Source of the DNA: Bacteroidota bacterium
Lineage (GTDB): Bacteria > Bacteroidota > Bacteroidia > Chitinophagales > Saprospiraceae
Assembly: GCA_008501835.1 (NCBI GenBank)
Contig: QQUB01000104.1
Location: 1-5,460 of the forward strand
DNA length: 5,460 nt
Direction of reading: 5' to 3'
A program made the translations under genes and the position numbers. Below, in pieces: positions 1 to 4,780 of the stretch. The notes under the pieces are model-generated. The model did no database searches. It was not told the DNA's origin and saw only the letters and a list, made by a program, of their open reading frames with translations. Position 1 is the first letter of the stretch. Each line of letters opens with the position of its first letter.

Positions 1-1020
1 TATTTCATGAAGTTGTTCGGAATTGTATTCAACGGGTTGCATACCATAATCCATGCCATAGACCAGATTATCTCGATGCAACAGGTCAAACCCAGTCAGA
101 TAATTTATTAGGAACATTAAGCCGATTACCACAGGGATACTCCATTCGCTGAACCAGTAGGTAATGGCACCAATGAAAGCCATGAAAATACTGAGCATAA
201 TAAAAATACTTGCCCCGGCAGGAATTCGTGAGGCCGGGTAGTCAATCAGTAACCCCAGTAAGATGAGTCCAAAAACCGTCAACAGAATAAAGATCAGCGC
301 ATTTAGGTGGTTTTGTTTAAAAATTCTCTTGATCAGTTCAGATCGATAGTGTTCTACACTACGGACAATTTTGGGGCGCATGAATTCATTCAGATAGATC
401 TGTACGCGCTCGGAGTGTTCAGGCTGTTTGATGTAATCAATATCCACATTCCTGCGACCAGGTACCATTCCTTCTACAAAATGAGGCAGGTGCTTTTGCT
501 TTCTTTCATAATAGGAAATATCCCGATTAGTAAACCGGAAATAAAATGCATATAGCAGAAGCGTAGATAACATTCCTGACATCAACCCTAAGGTGTACAG
601 CATGACGTCCGAGGCAGGCAACTCCCCATAAGTTACCTGAAAGTAAGACACCTTGCCTACATAGAACAAAAAGAAACCCGCCGGTATGATGAAATTATTG
701 ATGCAGTATTTCGTAAATGGTCGGGATAACGAAGCCAGGAATGGGAAGTGGTGTGCAGTGAGTAGATAAGTGGCGAGGTGCCAGCTCATAAAAAACTGCG
801 CAAAACTCGCTCCAATGATAAAAAAACTGGTGAACCCAACTTTCCCCAGATATTCGGGATCTAAAAACAGACTTGGAAACCCAAATCTTGCACCCGCAAC
901 TCCAGAAATAAAAAGCGCCAGGGTAATCCATATCCCAATAAAAATCATTTGACTGCGAAGATGCAGAATGGCCAGCTGTACCGGAAAGGAGAAATATATA
1001 TTATTCAGCCATTTTTTCAT
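1..1020 (-). CDS. Multi-spanning membrane protein, N-terminal part (patatin-like phospholipase type suspected), truncated by window edge
   Basis: The minus strand is open without a stop from the ATG at 1020 to the left edge, giving 340 residues and no C-terminus. It starts MKKWLNNIYFSFPVQ. Hydrophobic segments, probably transmembrane, lie near residues 25-45, 62-88, 107-127, 140-162, 240-260, 267-289 and 293-313. A hydrophilic loop of about 75 residues (163-238) separates the first four from the last three and contains PGRRNVDIDYIKQ. An in-frame stop at 1060-1062 with no Met codon between makes 1020 the only good start; no Shine-Dalgarno is visible. Landmarks such as FLDPEYLG, FPFLASLSRPF, FKQNHLNAL, IPAGASIFI and YGMDYG match my recollection of the membrane region of Bacteroidota proteins annotated as patatin-like phospholipases. 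The GxSxG and DG[GA] catalytic motifs would lie beyond the edge, so the enzymatic call is unproven. It is transcribed divergently from ugd. Confidence 0.85.
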   Translation of the reverse strand, partial: MKKWLNNIYFSFPVQLAILHLRSQMIFIGIWITLALFISGVAGARFGFPSLFLDPEYLGKVGFTSFFIIGASFAQFFMSWHLATYLLTAHHFPFLASLSRPFTKYCINNFIIPAGFFLFYVGKVSYFQVTYGELPASDVMLYTLGLMSGMLSTLLLYAFYFRFTNRDISYYERKQKHLPHFVEGMVPGRRNVDIDYIKQPEHSERVQIYLNEFMRPKIVRSVEHYRSELIKRIFKQNHLNALIFILLTVFGLILLGLLIDYPASRIPAGASIFIMLSIFMAFIGAITYWFSEWSIPVVIGLMFLINYLTGFDLLHRDNLVYGMDYGMQPVEYNSEQLHEI

Positions 1021-1039
1021 GGAATTGTATGGTTTTGGT

Positions 1040-1159
1040 TTAATGGTTTCGCAGCAGTTTTATTTCTTCCTTAATATACAAAAACTGTGGTATAGTAAAA
1101 TTATTCCAGGCGACATTTTCGGGATTAAGATGTGAATACAGAAAATGCAATGGTATTCT
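1040..1159 (-). other. Possible small ORF or decayed gene tail upstream of the membrane protein
   Basis: A 39-codon stretch is open between a TGA at 1160-1162 and a TAA at 1040-1042. Its translation is unusually protein-like and includes LYSHLNPENVAW and QFLYIKEEIKLL. The stop lies 19 nt before the ATG of the downstream membrane gene, which would suit a small co-transcribed gene. However, it has no ATG; only a TTG at 1148-1150 could start it. The same frame continues upstream of the TGA as GPIDR before a second TGA at 1178-1180. It may be a tiny leader gene, the remnant of a degraded gene, or chance. I do not recognise a family. Confidence 0.2.
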
Positions 1160-1204
1160 TCACCTATCTATAGGTCCTCAAATTGTACAGTTTCTCCAAA
1201 CATC

Positions 1205-1297
1205 ATTCGTGTACCTGCCTGCTGATCCCAAAAATTCGTGCATTCGTGGTCCCTCAGATTCGAGTCATCTTTTCCCCAAAAATTCGTGCATTCGTGG
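1205..1297. repeat. ATTCGTG repeat cluster with a 23-bp perfect direct repeat
   Basis: A 23-bp sequence occurs identically at 1227-1249 and 1275-1297, 48 bp start to start. Each copy begins CCCAAAAATTCGTG and is followed by CATTCGTGG, so each contains two ATTCGTG units with an 8-nt period. A single extra ATTCGTG lies at 1205-1211 and a variant ATTCGAG at 1258-1264. That makes five exact copies and one variant in under 100 bases. The flanks of the two long copies differ. The cluster ends 35 bases before the proposed ugd -7 element. No terminal inverted repeats or ORF suggest a mobile element. The function is unknown. Confidence 0.85.
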
Positions 1298-1332
1298 CTC
1301 CAATTCCATCGGGTTTTCCCGGAAAAATTTTG

Positions 1333-1340
1333 TAAATTTG
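1333..1340 (+). promoter_or_regulatory. Candidate Bacteroidota -7 promoter element of ugd
   Basis: TAAATTTG matches the Bacteroidota -7 consensus TAnnTTTG exactly. It lies 38 bases before the ugd ATG, giving a predicted leader of roughly 33 nt. No clean TTTG or TTG -33 element lies at the usual distance; the nearest T-rich block is TTTT at 1314-1317, which is too close. The leader (ending ACAAATCACCT before ATG) has no Shine-Dalgarno, as is normal in this phylum. Confidence 0.5.
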
Positions 1341-1378
1341 CAGCCCTTAAATAATGAGGCATTATAAACAAATCACCT

Positions 1379-2692
1379 ATGAAAATAGCAGTTGTTGGAA
1401 CAGGGTACGTTGGGCTTGTCACCGGTACTTGTTTCGCCGAAACAGGTAACGATGTTACCTGTATAGATATTGATGAAGCCAAAGTGGATAAGATGCGCAA
1501 TGGCATCGTTCCTATTTTTGAACCTGGGCTTGAACTTTTGTTCGAAAGGAATACCCGTCAGGGAAGGCTCAAGTTCACTACAAATCTCGCTCAAGGCATT
1601 GAGGATGCTAAAATAATCTTCCTGGCATTGCCAACGCCTCCGGGAGGCGATGGTGCTGCTGACCTTTCCTATGTCATGGGCGTAGCTGCCGACCTGTCAA
1701 AGATCATTACAGATTATAAAGTCATCGTTGATAAAAGTACCGTTCCGGTTGGAACAGCTGAAAAAGTACATGCCGTATTGGCTGAAAATCTCGATGAATC
1801 CTTATTTGATGTGGTCAGTAATCCTGAGTTTTTGAGAGAAGGGGTCGCCGTTGATGATTTCATGAAGCCAGATCGTGTCGTGGTAGGAACCAACTCGGAC
1901 AGGGCGCGTAAATTGATGGAACAGTTGTACAAACCTTTTGTTCGCCAGGGCAATCCGATTTATTTCATGGATGAGCGTTCTGCGGAAATGACCAAATATA
2001 CAGCCAATTCCTATCTGGCCACGAGGATCACCTTTATGAACGAGATCGCTAATTTGTGTGAGATCGTCGGTGCGGATGTGGATATGGTGCGCATGGGTGT
2101 GGGAAGTGATTCCCGGATCGGCAAACGTTTTCTTTTCCCAGGTGTTGGATTTGGAGGGAGTTGTTTTCCAAAAGACGTTCAGGCATTACATAAAACAGCC
2201 ACCGAAAGTGGTTATAATTTTAAAATCCTGGATGCTGTGCTGGATGTAAATGACAGACAAAGGCTGCTCGTAGCTGAAAAGCTTATCGCTTATTTTGAAG
2301 GTGACCTGAAAGGGAAAAAAATAGCCCTCTGGGGATTAGCCTTTAAGCCGAATACCGATGATATTCGTGAAGCTCCCGCATTGTACACGATTGATAAATT
2401 GCTTGCCGCAGGAGCACAGGTAAGAGCATATGATCCGGAAGCTATGGACAACGTGCGTGAACTCTACGGCGACAAGATTGAATTTGCGGAAGATCAGTAC
2501 GATGCTCTGCAGGGAGCAGATGCTCTGGCTATTGTAACAGAGTGGAGTGTTTTCAGAACGCCTAGTTTCACTGCTATGGATGAATTGCTGCAAAACAAAG
2601 TCATCTTTGATGGTAGGAATCTATACGACCTGGAGATGATGAAGGAGCGCGGGTATTATTATAATAGTGTAGGAAGAGCTGTAGTGGAATAG
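1379..2692 (+). CDS. ugd: UDP-glucose 6-dehydrogenase
   Basis: This cytoplasmic enzyme oxidises UDP-glucose to UDP-glucuronate in two NAD+-dependent steps, supplying precursors for capsule, exopolysaccharide or lipopolysaccharide. The 437-residue length is typical. The N-terminal Rossmann fold shows GTGYVG at residues 7-12 and an acidic end to strand 2 (CIDID, 28-32). STVPVGT lies at 120-126. SNPEFLREG (147-155) and the TKYTANSY helix (205-212, with Lys206 and Asn210) supply active-site residues. The catalytic cysteine is Cys262 in GFGGSCFPKD, with Asp266 following. The C-terminal UDP-binding domain has LWGLAFKPNTDDIREAP at 318-334 and ends DGRNLYD. The start is supported by the Rossmann fold beginning at residue 2 and by the promoter-like element upstream. 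The related UDP-ManNAc and GDP-mannose dehydrogenases are less likely because of FKPNTDDIREAP and the overall match to Ugd. The gene appears monocistronic. Confidence 0.95.
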   Translation: MKIAVVGTGYVGLVTGTCFAETGNDVTCIDIDEAKVDKMRNGIVPIFEPGLELLFERNTRQGRLKFTTNLAQGIEDAKIIFLALPTPPGGDGAADLSYVMGVAADLSKIITDYKVIVDKSTVPVGTAEKVHAVLAENLDESLFDVVSNPEFLREGVAVDDFMKPDRVVVGTNSDRARKLMEQLYKPFVRQGNPIYFMDERSAEMTKYTANSYLATRITFMNEIANLCEIVGADVDMVRMGVGSDSRIGKRFLFPGVGFGGSCFPKDVQALHKTATESGYNFKILDAVLDVNDRQRLLVAEKLIAYFEGDLKGKKIALWGLAFKPNTDDIREAPALYTIDKLLAAGAQVRAYDPEAMDNVRELYGDKIEFAEDQYDALQGADALAIVTEWSVFRTPSFTAMDELLQNKVIFDGRNLYDLEMMKERGYYYNSVGRAVVE

Positions 2693-2705
2693 TGATTCAG
2701 GGAGT

Positions 2706-2747
2706 AGTCCTCAGTCCTCAGTCTTCAGCTCTCAGTCAGCAGTCTTC
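2706..2747. repeat. Degenerate 7-nt tandem array (AGTCYTC type)
   Basis: Six consecutive heptamers, each starting AG, begin 13 bases after the ugd stop codon. The first two are identical AGTCCTC. They are followed by AGTCTTC, AGCTCTC, AGTCAGC and AGTCTTC. The period is exactly seven throughout, with no indel, although individual positions vary. The unit lacks dyad symmetry, so this is neither a hairpin terminator nor a CRISPR. A 7-nt period is not a multiple of three, so the array is not coding repeat DNA. Confidence 0.85.
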
Positions 2748-2789
2748 AGAAGCTGATTTGAACGGAGAGGAATCGCAAATGAAACGAAG

Positions 2790-2811
2790 TCTCATCCCGA
2801 ATGAGATTTTT
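2790..2811 (+). terminator. Candidate intrinsic terminator downstream of ugd
   Basis: TCTCAT (2790-2795) and ATGAGA (2801-2806) form a perfect 6-bp stem around the 5-base loop CCCGA. A run of five T (2807-2811) follows directly. The stem can be extended by A-U and G-U pairs between 2786-2789 and the T run. It lies about 100 bases after the ugd stop and before the Nudix gene, a sensible place to end the ugd transcript. The stem is not GC-rich and the segment is embedded in repeat-like DNA, so the role is tentative. Confidence 0.4.
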
Positions 2812-2813
2812 AT

Positions 2814-2836
2814 CGAGTGTACACGAAGTGTCGGGA
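2814..2836. repeat. Small palindromic segment next to the terminator-like hairpin
   Basis: ACAC (2821-2824), GAA, GTGT (2828-2831) form a short inverted repeat. TCGGGA at 2831-2836 is the reverse complement of TCCCGA at 2795-2800 inside the preceding hairpin, so alternative folds across about 2786-2836 are possible. ACGAAGT recurs on both sides (2784-2790 and 2823-2829). The pattern resembles dispersed CGAAGT-containing intergenic repeats that I recall from Bacteroidota; its function is not known to me. Confidence 0.45.
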
Positions 2837-2871
2837 GAACGCGAGGTAAATAATTATTCTTGATAAACCCA

Positions 2872-2907
2872 GTGTCCTCTGTGCCTTCCCTTAGACCCCT
2901 GTGGTTA
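2872..2907. repeat. Degenerate GTG/CTGTG-rich array with roughly 9-nt period
   Basis: The stretch can be cut into four 9-nt units: GTGTCCTCT, GTGCCTTCC, CTTAGACCC and CTGTGGTTA. The period holds clearly only for the first two; the rest are related by composition. It ends in GGTTAAAC. I recall similar phrases (repeated CTCTGTG-type words ending GTGGTTAAA) as common intergenic sequences in Bacteroidota. That is recollection, not a search result. Confidence 0.5.
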
Positions 2908-2959
2908 AACTTTTTCAGCAACTGCAGCGCAGCCACATCCCGCACGCGTATTGTCGGGG

Positions 2960-2987
2960 CAGAAACCAGCAACTTGTAACCAGCAAT
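2960..2987. repeat. Degenerate 7-nt tandem array (CAGCAAC type) abutting a start codon
   Basis: Four consecutive heptamers, CAGAAAC, CAGCAAC, TTGTAAC and CAGCAAT, run in exact 7-nt register. They end six bases before the Nudix ATG at 2994. The next seven bases (CAACACA) continue the compositional pattern into the start codon. The array therefore occupies the place where a ribosome binding site would be and would form most of the proximal leader. It has no G-rich Shine-Dalgarno. Confidence 0.75.
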
Positions 2988-2993
2988 CAACAC

Positions 2994-3449
2994 ATGCTTC
3001 AATTCAAAGAACTACCCGAAGGCGAAAGGTCCATCGACCGGCCCGGCAGTTATGTCATCATGACCCGGGAGGAGGAGCTTGTTATGGTGCGTATTATTGG
3101 TTGGGGGAAATATTTCCTGCCGGGAGGAGGCATCGATGACGGGGAACAGCCTGAAGAAGCATTGATCCGTGAAGTAAAGGAAGAAACAGGCTATTTCGTG
3201 ACTGACCTTGAAAAGATCTGCGAAGCAGCAGAATTCATTTATTCTCCAGTGGCTGGAGCTTATCTTAACAAACAGGGCGTTTATTATTCTGCCCGGATTT
3301 TGGATCAGGATGTCAGCCTTATCATTGAAGAAGACCATGAAATCGTGTATCTTCCCGTTGCTCAAGCACTTGGTCTGTTGCACCTGGAGAGTCAGCAATG
3401 GGCTGTAAAACAGTGGCTAAATAACAATAATGGAAAAACCAAAGCATAA
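2994..3449 (+). CDS. Nudix hydrolase, substrate unknown
   Basis: Nudix enzymes hydrolyse a nucleoside diphosphate linked to another moiety, using Mg2+ or Mn2+. This 151-residue protein carries a full Nudix box at residues 45-67: Gly45, Glu51, then REVKEETGY at 59-67 with the metal-binding Glu60, Glu63 and Glu64. The last position is Tyr instead of an aliphatic residue. The usual preceding strand with YFLPGGG (40-46) is present, so it is a compact single-domain enzyme. I chose the ATG at 2994 because the frame upstream to 2901 only translates repeat sequence. The protein then starts MLQFKELPEGE and reaches the fold (RPGSYVIM) without excess. It overlaps cysN by 20 bases in another frame, so the two are probably co-transcribed and translationally coupled. 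Nothing in the sequence fixes the substrate. Nucleotide-sugar, dinucleoside polyphosphate or APS-like substrates are all possible. Confidence 0.9.
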   Translation: MLQFKELPEGERSIDRPGSYVIMTREEELVMVRIIGWGKYFLPGGGIDDGEQPEEALIREVKEETGYFVTDLEKICEAAEFIYSPVAGAYLNKQGVYYSARILDQDVSLIIEEDHEIVYLPVAQALGLLHLESQQWAVKQWLNNNNGKTKA

Positions 3450-4692
3450 ATCCGAGCTCGTCCGCTTCACTACAGCAGGTAGTGTCGATGACGGGAAAAG
3501 TACCCTTATCGGACGTTTGCTATATGATACGAAATCCATTTTTCAGGACCAGCTGGAAGCCATTAAAATGGCAGGAGAACGTCGTGGAGAAACAAACCTA
3601 AATCTCGCCCTGTTAACCGATGGGTTAAAAGCCGAGCGGGAGCAAGGAATCACCATTGATGTTGCTTATCGTTATTTTTCCACCCCAAAACGTAAATTCA
3701 TCATTGCCGATTCTCCCGGACATATTCAGTACACCCGGAATATGGTAACCGGTGCCTCAACCGCCAATATCGCCCTCATCCTCGTTGATGCCCGGAAAGG
3801 AATAGTTGAGCAAACAAGAAGACATGCCTTTATTGCTTCCCTGTTGCAAATTCCACACCTGCTCATTTGTGTCAACAAAATGGATCTGGTCGATTACGAT
3901 GAAACCGTTTTCGAAAAGATCAGACAGGAGTTCGCCGATTTTGCGATCAAACTCAATGTTAAGGATTTGCAATTCATCCCGATTTCCGCCTTGAATGGTG
4001 ACAATGTGGTTAAGAAAAGTGAAAACATGCCCTGGTTTGATGGCAGTACGCTGCTGTATTACCTCGATCATGTTCATGTGGCCAGCGATCACAACCTGAT
4101 CGATTGCAGGTTTCCTGTGCAAATGGTTATCCGGCCAAATAATGATGCTTTTCACGATTACCGGGCCTATGCAGGACAGGTGGCCGGAGGTGTTTTCAAA
4201 ACAGGGGATACGGTGACCTTGCTGCCATCCGGTTTTTCGACGAAAATTACAAGCATTGAATTAGCGGGAAACTCTGTCGAAGAAGCATTCCCGCCCATGT
4301 CAGTTTCCATTCAGCTGGAAGATGATCTCGACCTCAGCAGGGGGGATATGCTTGTCCGCCCAAATAATCAGCCGGAAGTCACCCAGGATCTGGAGGTGAT
4401 GGTCTGTTGGTTTAGTTCAAAACCTTTGCAAGAGCGCGGAAAATACACCCTCGTTCATACTACCCGCGAGGTACGCTGTATGGTCAAATCCATCCGCTAC
4501 AAACTCGACATCAACACCCTTCACCGTAACCAGGAAGACACTGAAATTGGTATGAATGACATCTGCCGCCTGGAATTACGAACCACCCAGCCGTTGTATG
4601 TCGATGCTTATTCAAAAAACCGCATCACCGGCAGCCTCATCCTCATCGATGAAGCTACCAATGAAACGGTAGGGGCTGGCATGGTGATTTAA
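3430..4692 (+). CDS. cysN: Sulfate adenylyltransferase (ATP sulfurylase) GTPase subunit 1
   Basis: CysN is the GTPase that activates CysD to make adenosine 5'-phosphosulfate (APS) from ATP and sulfate in the cytoplasm. This feeds cysteine synthesis or, via PAPS, sulfation. All translation-factor GTPase motifs are present: P-loop GSVDDGKS (17-24), GITID (73-77), DSPGH (94-98), NKMD (149-152) and SAL (186-188). Characteristic CysN text includes RLLYDTKSIF and QYTRNMVTGAS. EF-Tu-like beta-barrel domains follow at about 225-310 and 318-415. At 420 residues it ends after the second barrel, so there is no fused APS kinase. The ATG at 3430 overlaps the Nudix gene by 20 bases and places the P-loop at the usual short distance from the N-terminus. 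Its normal operon partner cysD is absent on either side, because the upstream neighbour is the Nudix gene and the downstream gene is convergent. Confidence 0.94.
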   Translation: MEKPKHKSELVRFTTAGSVDDGKSTLIGRLLYDTKSIFQDQLEAIKMAGERRGETNLNLALLTDGLKAEREQGITIDVAYRYFSTPKRKFIIADSPGHIQYTRNMVTGASTANIALILVDARKGIVEQTRRHAFIASLLQIPHLLICVNKMDLVDYDETVFEKIRQEFADFAIKLNVKDLQFIPISALNGDNVVKKSENMPWFDGSTLLYYLDHVHVASDHNLIDCRFPVQMVIRPNNDAFHDYRAYAGQVAGGVFKTGDTVTLLPSGFSTKITSIELAGNSVEEAFPPMSVSIQLEDDLDLSRGDMLVRPNNQPEVTQDLEVMVCWFSSKPLQERGKYTLVHTTREVRCMVKSIRYKLDINTLHRNQEDTEIGMNDICRLELRTTQPLYVDAYSKNRITGSLILIDEATNETVGAGMVI

Positions 4693-4711
4693 TCAATTAA
4701 ACTACTTCGAA

Positions 4712-4739
4712 ATTGGATATTGGATATTCAATATTCGAT
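4712..4739. terminator. Possible bidirectional hairpin between convergent genes
   Basis: Within the ATT heptamer array, 4712-4722 can pair with 4729-4739 to give an 11-bp stem, including two G-U pairs, around the loop GATATT. The core is ATATTG paired with CAATAT. It lies between the convergent ends of cysN and the serine hydrolase gene, where a two-way terminator would be expected. The stem is AT-rich and neither strand has a long T run after it, so termination activity is uncertain. A second, weaker fold (CCC-TTC-GGG at 4768-4776) lies closer to the minus-strand gene. Confidence 0.3.
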
Positions 4740-4746
4740 ATTCTGT
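4712..4746. repeat. Degenerate 7-nt tandem array (ATTSRAT type)
   Basis: Five consecutive heptamers, each starting ATT, run in exact register beginning 19 bases after the cysN stop: ATTGGAT twice, then ATTCAAT, ATTCGAT and ATTCTGT. The units are different in sequence from the arrays at 2706 and 2960 but share the 7-nt period. The switch from GGAT-type to CAAT/CGAT-type units makes the array partly self-complementary. Confidence 0.85.
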
Positions 4747-4780
4747 TAGTGGTTCATAATTAATCCCCCCTTCGGGAAAA

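Larger units (their letters stand above)
1021..1378. other. Divergent intergenic region between the membrane protein gene and ugd
   Basis: This 358-base stretch separates two divergently transcribed genes and must hold the start signals for both. Its left third is AT-rich and contains the possible coding remnant at 1040-1159. Its middle holds ATTCGTG-type repeats. Its right end holds the likely ugd -7 element at 1333-1340. For the minus-strand gene I see only a weak TAATTTTA match to the -7 consensus near 1093-1100 and no convincing -33 element. No tRNA, riboswitch or conserved full-length ORF is evident. Confidence 0.6.
2693..2993. other. Repeat-filled intergenic region between ugd and the Nudix gene
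   Basis: This 301-base stretch contains no supportable gene. From left to right it holds a 7-nt periodic array (2706-2747), a palindromic segment with a terminator-like hairpin (about 2786-2836), a GTG-rich array (2872-2907), a short unremarkable GC-richer part (about 2915-2957) and a second 7-nt array (2960-2987) ending just before the Nudix start codon. No strong -7/-33 promoter is visible; TATTCTTG at 2855-2862 is a one-mismatch -7 candidate only. Open frames crossing the region read through repeats and look non-coding. Confidence 0.7.

Noticed and set aside
1160..1162. Selenocysteine or readthrough TGA joining GPIDR to the 39-codon stretch
   Set aside because: A second in-frame TGA lies at 1178-1180, no selenocysteine insertion hairpin is evident and the protein family is unknown.
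1205..1297. CRISPR array
   Set aside because: There are only two 23-bp copies, the internal ATTCGTG doublets are periodic, there is one 25-bp gap and no cas genes are nearby.
1168..1506. A 112-residue minus-strand ORF ending MMFGETVQFEDL
   Set aside because: Most of it is antisense to ugd and to the ATTCGTG repeats (it reads HECTNFW twice). Only the last 15 or so residues look protein-like, which is too little to call a gene.
2706..2747. CRISPR-like or coding tandem repeat
   Set aside because: Units are 7 nt with no spacers, and 7 is not a multiple of 3, so neither CRISPR nor a protein repeat fits.
2736..3002. An 88-residue minus-strand ORF between ugd and the Nudix gene
   Set aside because: It runs through the palindromic, GTG-rich and CAGCAAC repeats, has no recognisable domain, and overlaps the well-supported Nudix start.
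3757..4155. 132-residue minus-strand ORF inside cysN
   Set aside because: It is antisense to the conserved GTPase domain, with no recognisable motif; it is a frame shadow.
4765..4776. CCC-TTC-GGG hairpin as a strong terminator
   Set aside because: The stem is only three base pairs and the TTCG does not form a proper closed tetraloop with a longer stem. The T-run on the minus strand would precede, not follow, the hairpin.
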